Positions 37,511-51,152 of a DNA stretch of 64,000 bases are shown here, in pieces. The stretch comes from Sympetrum striolatum. Taxonomy: Eukaryota > Arthropoda > Insecta > Odonata > Libellulidae. How positions within the stretch are numbered: position 1 is the first letter of the stretch; each line of letters begins with the position of its first letter. A program made the position numbers and the translations under genes. The stretch lies in NCBI GenBank assembly GCA_947579665.1, contig CANPUZ010000060.1, positions 522,001 through 586,000 on the forward strand, written 5' to 3'. Under the pieces are notes generated by a model, which searched no databases, had not been told where the DNA came from, and was given only the letters and a program-made list of their open reading frames with translations.

Positions 37511-38541
37511 ACGAATAAAATGTTGCTTGCATACTGCAAGCACATCGATAACAAAAGTTTTTTGTTGGCATCACATAGAGTGAGTCCTCAAAAGAAAAAA
37601 AAATGGTTAGAAAATATTCTTAATTTCCGCTGCAATTTATTCGTCTGGCATCGAACCCAGGTCTTCCCGGTCATACATACTATGCAAAACCATAGAAGAT
37701 CACCATTTGTAACTATGTGTGAAAATTCAAGCAGAAATATTAACTGCAACTGCCTCAAACGACGTCCTACGTTTCCCTTATATTCCTTATGAGGGAAATG
37801 CTAATGTGCTCTGGCATCGAACCCAGGAATAGTACGGTGTTATCCAATTTTTTTTCTAAAACCAATTCTTTTCATACATCTTCCAGCCAAATACGAACTT
37901 CCTATCATTTCGATAAGTGCATCAAAAAAATAATGAAATACTAAACCAATGTATTTTAAACGGGAGACATATTTGCCGCCCGGCATCGAACCCGGATCTT
38001 TCTGGTAATTCTTCCTATGCAACATAATAGAAGATCACTGTATCTAACTATGTGTGAAAATTCGAGCAGAAATATTGGCTGCAACTGCCTCAAACGACGT
38101 CCTACTTTTCCCTTCTATTCCTTATGAGAGAAACGGTAATGTGCTCTGGCATCGAAACCAGGAATATTACGGGCTTATAAAATTTTTTTTCTTAAACCAA
38201 TTCATAATATTTATCTTCTAGCTGAGCGAAAAGTTCCTTACATTCCGGTAAGTGCATCAAAAAAATTAATGAAAAACTATCCCCATGCATTTTAAATGCG
38301 GGATTTTTACATCATCTTAGCATCGAACCCGGGACGTTCTCATTAGTAGTCATTAATGTTTTTAATAGTTCTTGACCATATCTGTAAGCTCCTTGAATTT
38401 AGATTCTCTACCTGTCCGGGAAGTATTATTTAAAAAATTTTGAAAATCGCCACCATGTATTCTTATGGAGAAAATCGGGACTTTGGGGCCTTCTGGAATC
38501 GAACCCATGACACCGAGGTTCAATGTCGGCTTTTTCCTGGA
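37511..38541 (+). repeat. Array unit U20 (class B, 3'-truncated)
   Basis: Starts ACGAATAAAATG. Breaks off after GGCTTTTTCCTGGA, just short of the right end, and is joined directly to inverted U21. Confidence 0.8.
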
Positions 38542-38547
38542 AGAGAG

Positions 38548-39231
38548 AAGAAAAAAATTTTCATAAGACCGTAATATTCCTGGGTTCGATGCCAGAGCAC
38601 ATTAACATTTCTCTCATAAGGAATATAATGGAAAAGTGAGACTTCCATTGAGGCAGTTGCAGGCAATATTTCTGCTTGAATTTTCGCACATAGTTAAAGA
38701 TTAATGTTTTCTATTATGTTGCATAGGAAGTTTCACCAGAAAGACCCGGGTTCGATGCCGGGCGGTTAATATGTCTCCCGTTTAAAATACATAGGGTTAG
38801 TATTTCATTATTTTTTTGATGCACTTATGGAAATGATAGGAAGTTCGTGCTTTGCTGGAAGATGTATGGTTAAAACTGGTTTAAGAAAATAGTTTTCAGA
38901 AGACCGAACTATTCCTGGGTTCGATTCCAGAGCACATTAACATTTCTCTCATAAGAAATATAAGGGAAAAGTAGGACGTTGTTTGAGGAAGTTGCAGATA
39001 ATATTTCTGCTTGAATTTTCACAGATAGTTAGAGATGGTGATCTTCTATTTTGCTGCATAGTAAGTATCACCAGGAAGACCCGGGTTCGATGCCGGACGA
39101 GTAAATTGCAGCGAATAATCAGAATATTTTCAATCCATTTTTTTTTTCTTTTGACGGCCTTCCCGATATGATGCCGACATGAAATTAGTGTTGTCGATCT
39201 GCTTGCAGTATGCAAGCTACATTTTACTCGT
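38548..39231 (-). repeat. Array unit U21 (class B, truncated)
   Basis: Lacks the two right-most modules and right end; four class-B modules at about 38582, 38747, 38918 and 39085, then an intact head. Confidence 0.8.
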
Positions 39232-39288
39232 AATAGATATATAGATGCTTCTCCGGATTCACTAATGATATACCCAGATACCCAGATA

Positions 39289-40537
39289 GGATACTAATTC
39301 ACAGGCTAAACTACAGGCGTCATTTACTCGAAATTTTTACCACGTATTAGCCATAACGTGAAACCCCCAGGAAAAAAGCGACTTTGATCCTCGGTATCAT
39401 GGGTTCGATTCCAGAAGGCCCCAAAGTCGCGATTTTCCCCATAAGATTACATGGCGGGGATTTTCGAAAATTTATTTGAGGCACTTCCCGGAAAAGGAGA
39501 GAGTTGAAACTCGAGGTATCGCTAGATGCCCCCCATATCAAAAGAAAACCATAAAGATATCTACGAATATTATCCTAGGTTCGATGCTAGGACGGGGCAA
39601 AAGTCGGCCGTTTAAAATGCATTGCGGCGATTTTTATGTTTTTTTTTGAACCCTTTTCCGATGGCATAGAAACTTAAAATTCAGCATGGCGTTAGATATC
39701 ATAATTATATTTCATAATCAAATTTTACATATTCCCTTATGGTCCTTGGTTCGATCCCAGAGGGCCATTTACATTCCTCAATGCATTTCTTATGGAGATT
39801 ACGGAAACACATTTTAGGTGCTTCATAGCCAAGATATATATTAAGAATTGGTTTAAGAAAAAAAAATTCATAAGCCCGTACTATTCCTGGGTTCGATGCC
39901 AGAGCACATTAACATTTCTCTCATAAGGAATATAAGGGAAAAGTAGGACGTCGTTTGAGGCAGTTGCAGCCAATATTTCTGCTCGAATTTTCACACATAG
40001 TTAGATACATTGATCTTTTATTATGTTGCATAGGAAGTTTTACCAGAAAGATCCAGGTTCGATGCCGGGCGGCATATATGTCTCCCGTTTAAAATACATT
40101 GGGTTAGTATTTCATAATTTTTTTGATGCACTTATCGAACTGATAGGAAGTTCGTCCTTGGCTGGAAGATATATGAAAGGAATTGGTTTTAGAAAAAAAT
40201 TTAGATAACACCGTACTATTCCTGGGTTCGATGCCAGAGCATATTAGCATTTTTATCATAAGGAATATAAGGGAAACGTAGAACGTCATTTGAGGCAGTT
40301 TCAGTTAATATTTCTACTTGAATTTTCACACATAGTTACAGATGGTGATCTTCTATGGTGCTGCATAGTAAGTATGACCGGGAAGACCTGGGTTCGATGC
40401 TAGACGAATAAATTGCAGCGGAAATTAAGAATATTTTCCAACCTTTTTTTTTTCTTTTGAGGACTCACTCTATGTGATGCCGACAAACAATTTGTGTTAT
40501 CGATGTGCTTGCAGTATGCAAGCAACATTTTACTCGT
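39289..40537 (-). repeat. Array unit U22 (A/B mosaic, seven modules)
   Basis: 39289-39815 matches the right half of U2/U4 (including the complement of ATATGGGGGGCATC); from about 39822 it switches to class-B modules resembling U20 in reverse. Clear mosaic with a junction near 39820. Confidence 0.8.
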
Positions 40538-40641
40538 ATCATCTATTATATATAGATGCTTCTCCGGATTCATTCATATCTATTATATATAGAAGCTTCT
40601 CCGGATTCATTCATGTATCCATATATATATATATATAGAGA

Positions 40642-41717
40642 GGATACAAACTCACAGCCTAAACCACAAGAGTGATTGAGCTGAAATTTTTACGGAGTAT
40701 TGGCCATAACGTGTAACCACCAGAAAAATTGCAATTAGGATCCTCAGTGTCATGGGTTCGATGCCAGGGGGCCCCAAATTCCCGATTTTTCCCGTTTAAA
40801 TGCATTGCTTTGATATTCGGGAATTAAAAAAAAATACTTCCCGGATAGGTAGAGAATCAAAACTCAAGGAGCCTTTATATATGGTCATGATCTATCGAAA
40901 ACATAAATGAGTTTTACGGAAAATAACCTGGGTTCGATGCTAGGTCGATGCAAATATCTGCCGTTTAAAAAGCATTGTGGCGATTTTTAAGATTTTTTTT
41001 GGACCCTTTCCCGATTGCATGGAAACTTGAAATTCGGTATGAGGTTAGATATCATAAATATATTTCATAATCGATTTTTATGCTTTCCCTGATGTTCCTT
41101 GGTTCGATCCGAGAGGGCCATTTACATTCCTCAATGCATTTCTTATGGAGATAACGGAAACAAGTTTAAGGTACTTCCCGGCATGCTATCGACTTAAAAC
41201 TTTGCATGATAGAAGATCCAGTCTTAACAAATCTAACTATGCATTCATAGCTATCAATGTGTCCTGGGTTCGACACCAGGTGTCTCTGCAATCAGAAGTT
41301 GATCCGATTTTTAGGAATTATTTTGAAACCTTTCCCAATAATGTAGAAACTTGAAATTCGGCATATAGATTGAGATCAATAATAACTTTCAGAAAAATTT
41401 TTTAAGTTTCCAAGATCGTCCTTGGTTCGAGTCCCGAGAGCCATTTACATTCGTGAAAATTAGAACGTCTTTTGAGGCAGTTGTAGCCATTATTTCTGCT
41501 TGAATTTTCACACATAGTTACAGATGGTGATCTTCTATTGTGTTTCATAGTAGGTTTACCAGTAAGACCCGGGTTCGATGCCAGACGATGAAATTTCAGC
41601 GAATTTTAAGAAAAAATTAAATCCTTTTTTTTTCTTTTGAGGACCGTCCCGATATAATGCCGATATGAAATTAGTGTTGTCGATCTGCTTGCAGTATGCA
41701 AGCAACATTTTACTCGT
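40642..41717 (-). repeat. Array unit U23 (class A)
   Basis: Inverted relative of the U16/U33/U36 subfamily (ACCAGTCTTAAC-like middle, GAGTGATTGAGC right end). Two consecutive spacer motifs precede it. Confidence 0.85.
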
Positions 41718-41737
41718 ATCATATATATATTCATATA

Positions 41738-41775
<38 letters not shown>

Positions 41776-41776
<1 letters not shown>

Positions 41777-42850
41777 GATACAAAGTCACAGGCTAAACCA
41801 CTAGCGTCAATGGCTTGAAATTTTTACGACATATTGGCCATAGAGTGTAAGCTCCAGAAAAATTGTGATTTTGAACCTCAGTGTCATGGGTTCGATTCCA
41901 GAGGGCCCCAAAATCCCGATTTTTCCCGTTTAAATGCATTGCTTTGATTTTCGGGAATTTTTAAAAAATACTTTCCAGATAGGTAGAGAATCGAAACTCA
42001 AGGAGCCTATATATATGGTCATCATCTATCGAGAACATAAATGAGTTTTACGGAAAATATCCTGGGTTCGATGCTAGGTCGGGGCAAAAATCGGCCGTTT
42101 AAAATGCATTGTGGCAATTTTTAAGATTTTTTTTGGACCCCTTCCCGATGGCATGGAAACTTGAAATTTGGCATGGGGTTAGAAATCATAAATATATTTC
42201 ATAATACAATTTTTTGAATTCGCTTATGGTCCTTGGTTCGATCCCAGAGCGCCATTTGCACTCCACAATGCATTTCTTATGGGGATAACGGAAACAAATT
42301 TTAGGTACTTCCCGGCATGATATCGACTTCAAACTTAGTATGAAATTAGATCAAGTCCTAATAAATCATACTGCGCATTTAAACTACCAATATGTCCAAG
42401 GTTCGACACCAGGCGTCTCTACATTCAGTAACTGATCCGATTTTCAATAATAATTTTGAACCCTTTCCCAACAATATAGAAACTTGAAATTCGGCGTGTA
42501 GTTAGATATCATAGATAAATTTCAAAATCATGTTTTAGATTTCCAAGATCGTCCTTGGTTCGAATCCAGGGAGGCATTTACATTCGTGAAAATTATAACG
42601 TCTTTTGAGGCAGTTGTATCCAATATTTCTGCTTGAATTTTCACACATAGTTAGAGATGGTGATCTTCTATTGTGCTGCTTAGTGAGTATCACCAGAAAG
42701 ATCCGGGTTCGATGCCAGACGTTGGAATTTCAGGGAATTTTAAGAAAAATTTCAATCCATTTTTTTCTTTTGATGGCCGTCCCGATATGATGCCGACATG
42801 AAAATAGTGTTGTCGATCTGCTTGCAGTATGCAAGCAACATTTTACTCGT
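41776..42850 (-). repeat. Array unit U24 (class A)
   Basis: Preceded by (TA)n and (GA)n. Six modules. Its head forms a palindrome with U25. Confidence 0.85.
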
Positions 42851-42910
42851 GTATATATATATATATACGAGTAAAATGTAGCTTGCATACTGCAAGCAGA
42901 TCGACAACAC
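42807..42910. repeat. Near-perfect head-to-head palindrome U24/U25
   Basis: Heads of U24 and U25 face each other across (TA)n. Arms include the terminal hairpin and GTCGATC; one visible difference is CAACATT versus the expected CTACATT. Confidence 0.85.
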
Positions 42911-43941
42911 TAATTTCATAACAGCATTATATCGGAACGGTCCCGGAAAGGAAAAAAAGGATTAAAATATTCTTAAAATTCGCTTCAATTTAATCGTCTG
43001 GCATCATGCTCGGGCCTTTTTGGTGAAATTTCTATGCAGCACATCAGAAGATCATCTTCTTTAAATACGTGTGAAAATTCAAGCAGAAATATTGGCTGCA
43101 ACTGCCTCAAACGAAGACCTACTTTTCACGAATGTTAATAGCTCTCTGGATTCGAACCAAGGACGATCTAGGAAATATAAAATGTGTTTTCGAAATGTAT
43201 CTATAAGTTCTATATATATATGCCAAATTTCAAGTTTTAATATTACTGGGAAGGGGTTCAAAATAATTCTTAAAAATCAGATCAGCGACTGATTGTAGAG
43301 ACGCCTGGTGTCGAACCCTGGACGTATTGGAAGCTGTAAATGGACAAAATGACTTGCTAAGACTTGATCTAATTTCATACAAAGTTTGAAGTCGATATCA
43401 TACCGGGAAGTACCTAAAAGGGGTTTCCGTTATCCCCATAAGAAATGCATTGTGGAGTGCAAATGGCCCTCTGGGATCGAACCAAGGACCCTCAGCGAAT
43501 ATTTAAATTTTATTATGAAATATATTCATGATATCTATCCCCATGCCAAATTTCAAGTTCCCATGCATTCGGAAAGGGGTCCAAAAAAAATCTTAAAAAT
43601 CGCCACAACGCATTTTAAACGGCCGATTTTTGTCCCGACCTAGCATTGAACCCAGGATATTTTCCGTGAAGCTCAATTATGTTTTCGATAGAATATGGTC
43701 ATATATATAGGCTCCTTGAGTTTTAATTCTCTACCTATACGGGAAGTATTTTTTTTTAATTCCCGAAAATCAAAGCAATGCATTTAAACGGGAAAAATCG
43801 GGACTTTGGGGCCCTCTGGAATCGAACCCATGACACTGAGGTTCAAAATCGCAATTTTTCTGGAGGTTATACGTTATGGCCAATATGTCGTAAAAATTTC
43901 AAGCCATTGACGCTAGTGGTTTAGCCTGTGAGTTTGTATCC
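42867..43941 (+). repeat. Array unit U25 (class A)
   Basis: First module B-box is destroyed (GGCATCATGCTCGGG); the remaining modules are intact. Confidence 0.8.
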
Positions 43942-43960
43942 TCTCTATATATATATATAT

Positions 43961-45062
43961 ACGAGTAAAATGTAGCTTGCATACTGCAAGCAGATCGACA
44001 ACACTAATTTCATATCGGCATCATATCGGGACGGACATCAAAAGAAACAAAAAATTCAAAATATTCGTAGAATTCGCTGCAATTTAATCACCTGGCAGCG
44101 AACCCCGGTCTTCCTGGTGTACTTACTATGCAGCAAAATAGAAAATTACCATATCAAACTATGTGTGAAAATTCAAGCAAAACTATTAGGTGCAACTACC
44201 TCAAACGACGTCCTACTATTCACATACACTCCTTATTTGAGAAATTATAATGTGCTCTGGCATCGAACCCAGGAACAGCATGTTCTTATCTATTTTTTTT
44301 CTTAAACAAAGTGTTAATATACATCTTCCATCTAAGCAAGAGCTCCCTTACATATCGATAAATGCATAAAAAAATTATGAAAAGATACCCCATAGTATTA
44401 TATATGGGTGATATTTTTACCGCCCGGCATCGAACCCGGGTCTTTCAGGCAATACTTTCTATGCAGCACAAAAGAAAAACACCATCTCTAACCGCGTATG
44501 CAAATTCAAGCAGAAATATTGGTTACAACTGCCTCAAATGACGTCCTACTTTTCCTTTATATTCCTTATGAGAGAAACGTTTTTGTGCTCTGGCTTCGAA
44601 CCCAGGAACAGTACGGTCTTATGAAAATTTTTTTCTAAAACTTATTCGTACCATACATCTTCCAGCCAAGCACGAACATCCTATCATTTCGATAAGTGCA
44701 TCTAAAAAAATAATGAAAAACGGCTCCCATGTATTTTAAAGGGCAGATCTTTGCATCGTCCTAGCATCGAACCCAGGATAACTTTTGTAAAAGTCATTGA
44801 TGTTTTCGAAAGTCCAAGACCATAAATATAGGCACCTTGAGTTTTACTTCTCTACCTATCCGGAAAGTATTTTTTTTTAATTCCCGAAAATCACGGCAAT
44901 GCATTCAAACGGGAAAAATCGGGACTTTGGGGCCCTCTGGAATCGAACCTATGACACTGAGGATCAAAGTCTCTTTTTTCCTGGGGGTTTCACGTTATGG
45001 CCAATATGTCATAAAAATTTCAGATCAATGACGCTTGTAGTTTAGGCTGTGAATTTGTATCC
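43961..45062 (+). repeat. Array unit U26 (class B, copy of U18)
   Basis: Near-identical to U18 at offset +8,081 along its full length. Forms the left arm of a 1.1-kb inverted repeat with U27. Confidence 0.9.
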
Positions 45063-45147
45063 TATCTATCTATATAGGTATCTATTATATATAGATGCTT
45101 CTCCGGATTCATTCATATATATACCTATATAGATAGATAGATAGATA

Positions 45148-46251
45148 GGATACAAATTCACAGCCTAAACTACAAGCGTCATTGATCTGAAATTTTTATG
45201 ACATATTGGCCATAACATGAAACCCCCAGGAAAAAAGCGACTTTGATTCTCAGTGTCATAGGTTCGATTCCAGAGGGCCCCAAAGTCCCGATTTTTCCCG
45301 TTTGAATGCATTGCCGTGATTTTCGGGAATTTTTAAAAAATACTTTCCGGATAGGTAGAGATTTAAAACTCAAGGTGCCTATATTTATGGTCTTGGACTT
45401 TCGAAAACATCAATGACTTTCACAAAAAGTATCCTGGGTTCGATGCTAGGACGATGCAAAGATCTGCCCTTTAAAATACATGGGAGCCGTTTTTCATTAT
45501 TTTTTTAAAAGCACTTATCGAAATGATAGGATGTTCGTGCTTGGCTGGAAGATGTATGGTACGAATAAGTTTTAGAAAAAAATTTCATAAGACCGTACTA
45601 TTCCTGGGTTCGAAGCCAGAGCACAATAACTTTTCTCTCATAAGGAATATAAAGGAAAAGTAGGACGTCATTTGAGGCATTTGTAACCAATATTTCTGCT
45701 TGAATTTGCATACGCGGTTAGAGATGGTGTTTTTCTGTTGTGCTGCATAGAAAGTATTGCCTGAAAGACCCGGGTTCGATGCCGGGCGGTAAAAATATCC
45801 CCCATATATAATACTATGGGGTATCTTTTCATAATTTTTTTATGCATTTATCGATATGTAAGGGAGCTCTTGCTTAGATGGAAGATGTATATTAACACTT
45901 TGTTTAAGAAAAAAAATAGATAAGACCATGCAGTTCCTGGGTTCGATGCAAGAGCACATTATAATTTCTCACATAAGGAGTGTATGTGAAAAGTAGGACG
46001 TCGTTTAAGGTAGTTGCACCTAATAGTTTTGTTTGAATTTTCACACATAGTTTGATATGGTTATCTTCTGTTTTGCTGCATAGTAAGTATGCCAGGAAGA
46101 CCGGGGTTCGCTGCCAGGCGATTAAATTGCAGCGAATTCTACGAATATTTTGAATCCTTTTTTTTTTCTTTTGATGTCCGTCCCGATATGATGCCGCTAT
46201 GAAATTAGTGTTGTCGATCTGCTTGCAGTATGCAAGCTACATTTTACTCGT
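45148..46251 (-). repeat. Array unit U27 (class B, inverted copy of U26)
   Basis: Near-complement of U26 throughout, including the rare motif GGTGCAACTACCTC in inverse. Its tail faces the tail of U26 across a spacer centred near 45105. Confidence 0.85.
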
Positions 46252-46301
46252 ATATATGAATGAATCCGGAGAAGCATCTATATATAATAGATATAGAGAG
46301 A

Positions 46302-47379
46302 GGATACAAAGTCAAAGGCTAAACCACTAGCGTCAATGGCTTGAAATTTTTACGACATATTGGCCATAACGTATAACCTCCAGAAAAATTGTGATTTTGA
46401 ACCTCAGTGTCATGGGTTCGATTCCAGAGGGCCCCAAAGTCCCGATTTGTTCCGTTTAAATGCATTGCTTTGATTTTCGGGAATTAAAAAAAAAATACTT
46501 CCCGGATAGGTAGAGAATCAAAACTCTAGGAGCCTATATATATGAACATGATCTACCGAAAACATAAACGAGTTTTACGAAGAATATCCTGGGTTCGATG
46601 CTAGGTCGGGGCAAAAATCGGCCGTTTAAAATGCATTGTGGCGATTTTTAAGATTTTTTTTGGACCCCTTCCCGAATGCATGGAAACTTGAAATTTGGCA
46701 TGGGGTTAGAAATCATAAATATATTTCATAATCAAATTTTACATACTCGCTGATGGTCCTTGGTTCGATCCCAGAGAGCCATTCGCACTCCCCAATGCAT
46801 TTCTTATGGGGATAACGGAAACACATTTTAGGTACTTCCCGGTATGATATCCACTTCAAACTACGTATGAAATTAGATCGAGTCCTAGCAAGTCATATTG
46901 TGCATTCACAGCTTCCAATACGTCCAGGTTTCGACACCAGGCGTCTCTACAATCAGTTACTGATCCGATTTTTAAGAATTATTTTGAACCCCTTCCCAAT
47001 AATATTAAAACTTTAAATTCGGCATATATATAGAACTTATAGATACATTTCGAAAATATATTTTATTTTTCCTAGATCGTCCTTGGTTAGAATCCAGAGA
47101 GCTATTAACATTCGTGAAAACTAGGTCTTCGTTTGAGGCAGTTGCAGCCAATATTTCTGCTTGAATTTTCACACGTATTTAGAGAAGATGATCTTCTTAT
47201 GTGCTGCATAGAAATTTCACCAAAAAGACCCGGGTTCGATGCCAGATGATGAAATTCCAGCGAATTTTAAGAAAAAATGATATCCTTTTTTTTTTCTTTT
47301 GAGGACCGTCCCGATATAATGCCGATATGAAATTAGTGTTGTCGATCTGCTTGCAGTATGCAAGCTACATTTTACTCGT
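46302..47379 (-). repeat. Array unit U28 (class A)
   Basis: The spacer motif before it is in the opposite orientation to most minus units. One module reads TTGGTTAGAATCC, a mutated B-box. Confidence 0.85.
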
Positions 47380-47465
47380 ATAGCCATATAGCTATCTATC
47401 ATATATAGATGCTTCTCCGGATTCATTCATGGATATACCTATATAGATAGATATATAGATAGATA

Positions 47466-48536
47466 GGATATTAATTCACAGCCTAAACCACAAGCGTAAT
47501 TGGCTTGAAATTTTTACGGCGTATTGGCCATAACGTGTAACCGCCAGAAAAATTGCGACTTTGCACCTCGGTATCATGGGTTCGATTCCAGAAGGCCCTT
47601 AAGTAGCGATTTTCTCCATAAGGATACATGGTGAGGATTTTCGAAAATTTTTTTGGTGCACTTCCCGGAAAAGGAAAGAGTTGAAATTCTAGGGATCGCT
47701 AGATGCCGTGGATATCCAACCAAAATCAAAAAGACATTTTCGAATTTTGTCCATGGTTCGATTCTAGGTCGGGGCAAAAATCGGCCGATTAAAATGCATT
47801 GCGGCGATTTTTAAGATTTTTTTGGACCATTTGCCGATGGCATGGCAACTTGAAATTCAGCATAGGATTAGATATCACAAATATATTTCACAATCTAATT
47901 TTTTATATTCGATGATGGTCCTCGTTTCGATCCCAGAGGGCCATTTGCAATTCTCAATGCATTTCTTACGGAGATAACGGAAACAAAATTTAGGTACTTT
48001 CCGGCATGCTATCGACTTCAAACTTTGCATGATACAAGAGCAAATTTTTACAAATAAAACTGTGCATTCACAGCTTCCAATACGTCCTGGGTTCGACACC
48101 AGGTGTCTCTGCAATCAGAAGTTGATCCGATATTTAGGAATTATTTTGAAACCTTTCCCAATAATATAGAATCTTGAAATTCGGCATATAAATGGAGATT
48201 ATTAATAAAATTCTGAAACATATTTTAGATTTCCAAGATCGTCCTTGGTCCGAGTCCCGAGAGCCATTTATATTCGTGAAAATTAGAACGTCTTTTGAGG
48301 CAGTTGTAGCCATTATTTCTGCTTGAATTTTCACACATAGTTACAGATGGTGATCTTCTATTGTGTTTCACAGTAGGTTTACCGGTAAGACCCGGGTTCG
48401 ATGCCAGACGATGAAATTTTAGCGAATTTTAAGAAAAAATTAAATCCTTTTTCTTTTGAGGGCCGTCCCGATATAATGCCGATATGAAATTAGTGTTGTC
48501 GATCTGCTTGCAGTATGCAAGCTACATTTTACTCGT
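47466..48536 (-). repeat. Array unit U29 (class A)
   Basis: Preceded by GATA repeats. Some modules are degenerate (CGTTTCGATCCC; TGGTCCGAGTCC). Confidence 0.85.
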
Positions 48537-48553
48537 ATAGCTTTATAAATATA

Positions 48554-49659
48554 GGATACAAATTCACAGGCTAAACTACAAGGGTCATTGCCTTGAAATT
48601 TTTATGACGTATTGGCCATAACGTGAAACCCCCAGGAAAAAAGCGACTTTGATCCTCAGTGTCATAGGTTCGATTCCAGAGGGCCCCAAAATCCCGATTT
48701 TTCCCGTTTAAATGCATTGCCGTGATTTTCGGGAATTTTTTAAAAAATACTTTCCGGATAGGTAGAGAAATAAAACACAAGGTGCCTATAATTATGGTCT
48801 TGAACTTTCGAAAACATCAATGACTTTCACAAAAAATATCCTGGGTTCGATGCTAGGACGATGCAAAGATCTGCCCTTTAAAATACATGGGAGCTGTTTT
48901 TATAATTTTTTTTGATGAACTTCTCGAAATAATAGGAAGTTCGTGCTTAGCCGGAAAGTGTAAGGTGAGAATTGGTTTGAGAAAAAAATTTTTGTAAGAC
49001 CGTACTATTGCTGGGTTCGATGCGAGAGCACATTAACATTTCTCTCATAAGGAATATAAGGGAAAAGTAAGACTTCGATTGAGGCAGTTGCAGCTAATAC
49101 TTCTGCTTGAATTTTAGCACATAGTTAGAGATTAATATCATCTATTATGTTGCATAGGAAGTTTTACCAGAAGGACCCGGGTTCGATGCAGGGCGGTAAA
49201 TATGTCTCCCGTTTAAAATACATGGGGTTAGTATTTCATTAATTTTTGATGCACTTATCGAAATGATAGGAAGTTCGTGCTTGGCTGGAAGATGTATGGT
49301 TAAAACTGGTTTAAGAAAACAGTTTTCAGAAGACCGTACTATTCCTCGGTTCGATGCCAGAGCACATTAACATTTCTCTCATAAGAAATATGAGGGAAAA
49401 GTAGGACGTTGTTTGAGGCAGTTGCAGCCAATATTTCTGCTTGAATTTTCGCACATAGTTTAAGAATAATATCTTCTATTATGTTGCATAGGAAGTTTCA
49501 CCAGAAAGACCCGGGTTCGATGCCGGACGAATAAATTGCAGCGAATAATCAGAACATTTTCAATCCATTTTTTTTTTCTTTTGACGTCCTTCCCGATATG
49601 ATGCCGACATGAAATTAGTGTTGTATCTGCTTGCAGTATGCAAGCTACATTTTACTCGT
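48554..49659 (-). repeat. Array unit U30 (class B)
   Basis: Short AT spacer only, without the TCCGGA motif, separates it from U29. Six class-B modules. Confidence 0.85.
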
Positions 49660-49721
49660 CTATTATATATAGATGCTTCTCCGGATTCATTCATGGATAT
49701 ACCTATATAGATAGATAGATA

Positions 49722-49803
49722 GGATACTAATTCACAGCCTAAACCACAAGGGTCCTCGGCATGAAATTTTTACGACGTATTGGCCATAACGTGTAACCGC
49801 CAG
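49722..49803 (-). repeat. Array fragment U31 (right end only)
   Basis: About 80 bp of inverted right end, stopping at CCGCCAGA and joined to U32. Confidence 0.75.
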
Positions 49804-49925
49804 AATAAAACCTATGACACTGAGGATCGAAGTCGCTTTTTTCCTGGGGGTCTTACGTTAAGGCCAATATGTCATAAAAATTTCAAGTCAATGACGCTTG
49901 TGGTTTAGCCTGTGAATTTGTATCC
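49804..49925 (+). repeat. Array fragment U32 (right end only)
   Basis: Starts within the last module (ACCTATGACACTGAGG) and runs to GTATCC. Together with U31 it is an inverted pair of stumps. Confidence 0.75.
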
Positions 49926-49979
49926 TATCTATATAGCTATATATATGAATGAATCCGGAGAAGCATCTATATATCTATT

Positions 49980-51054
49980 ACGAGTAAAATGTAGCTTGCA
50001 TACTGCAAGCAGATCGACAACACTAATTTCATATCGGCATTATATTGGGACGGTCCTCAAAAGAAAAAAAAAGGATTTAATTTTTTCTTAAAATTCGCTG
50101 AAATGTCATAGTCTGTCATCGAACCCGGGTCTTACTGAAAACCTACTATGAAAAACAATAGAAGATCACCATCTCTAACTATGTGTGAAAATTCAAGCAG
50201 AAATATTGTCTACAACTGCCTCAAAAGACGCTCTAATGTTCACGATTGTAAATGGCTCTCGGGACTCGAACCAAGGACGATCTTGGAAATTTAAAAAATG
50301 TTTCTAAAAGTTATTATTGATCTCAATCTATATGCCGAATTTCAAGTTTCTATATTATTGGGAAAGGTTTCAAAATAATTCCTAAAAATAGGATCAACTT
50401 CTGATTGCAGAGACACCTGGTGTCGAACCCAGGACACATTGATAGCTATGAATGCATAGTTTGATTTGTTTAGACTGGTTCTTCCATCATGCTAAGTTTT
50501 AAGTCGATAGCATGCAGGGAAGTACCTAAAACTTGTTTCCGTTATCTCCATAAGAAATGCATTGAGGAATGTAAATGGCCCTCTGGGATCGAACCAAGGA
50601 ACATCAGGTAAAACATAAAAATCGATTATGAAATATATTTATGATATCCAACCCCATACCTAATTTCAAGTTTCCATGCCATCGGGAAAGGGTCCAAAAA
50701 AAATCTTAAAAATCGCCACAATACATTTTAAACGGCAGATTTTTGCATCGACCTAGCATCGAACCCAGGTCATTTTCCGTAAAACTCATTTATGTTTTCG
50801 ATAGATCATGACCATATATAAAGGCTCCCTGAGTTTTGATTCTCTACCTATCCGGGAAGTATTTTTTTTTAATTCCCGAAAATCAAAGCAATGCATTTAA
50901 ACGGGAAAAATCGGGACTTTGGAGCCCCCTGGAATCGAACCCATGACACTGAGGATCAAAATCGCAATTTTTCTGGAGGTTATACGTTATGGCCAATATG
51001 TCGTAAAAATTTCAGCTTAATCACTCTTGTGGTTTAGGCTGTGAGTTTGTATCC
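49980..51054 (+). repeat. Array unit U33 (class A)
   Basis: Subfamily of U16 and U36. Six modules; first module TGTCATCGAACCCGGG. Confidence 0.85.
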
Positions 51055-51152
51055 TCTCTATATATATATATATATGGATACATGAATGAATCCGGAGAAG
51101 CATCTATATATAATAGATATATAGACGCTTCTCCGGATATACTTATATATAT

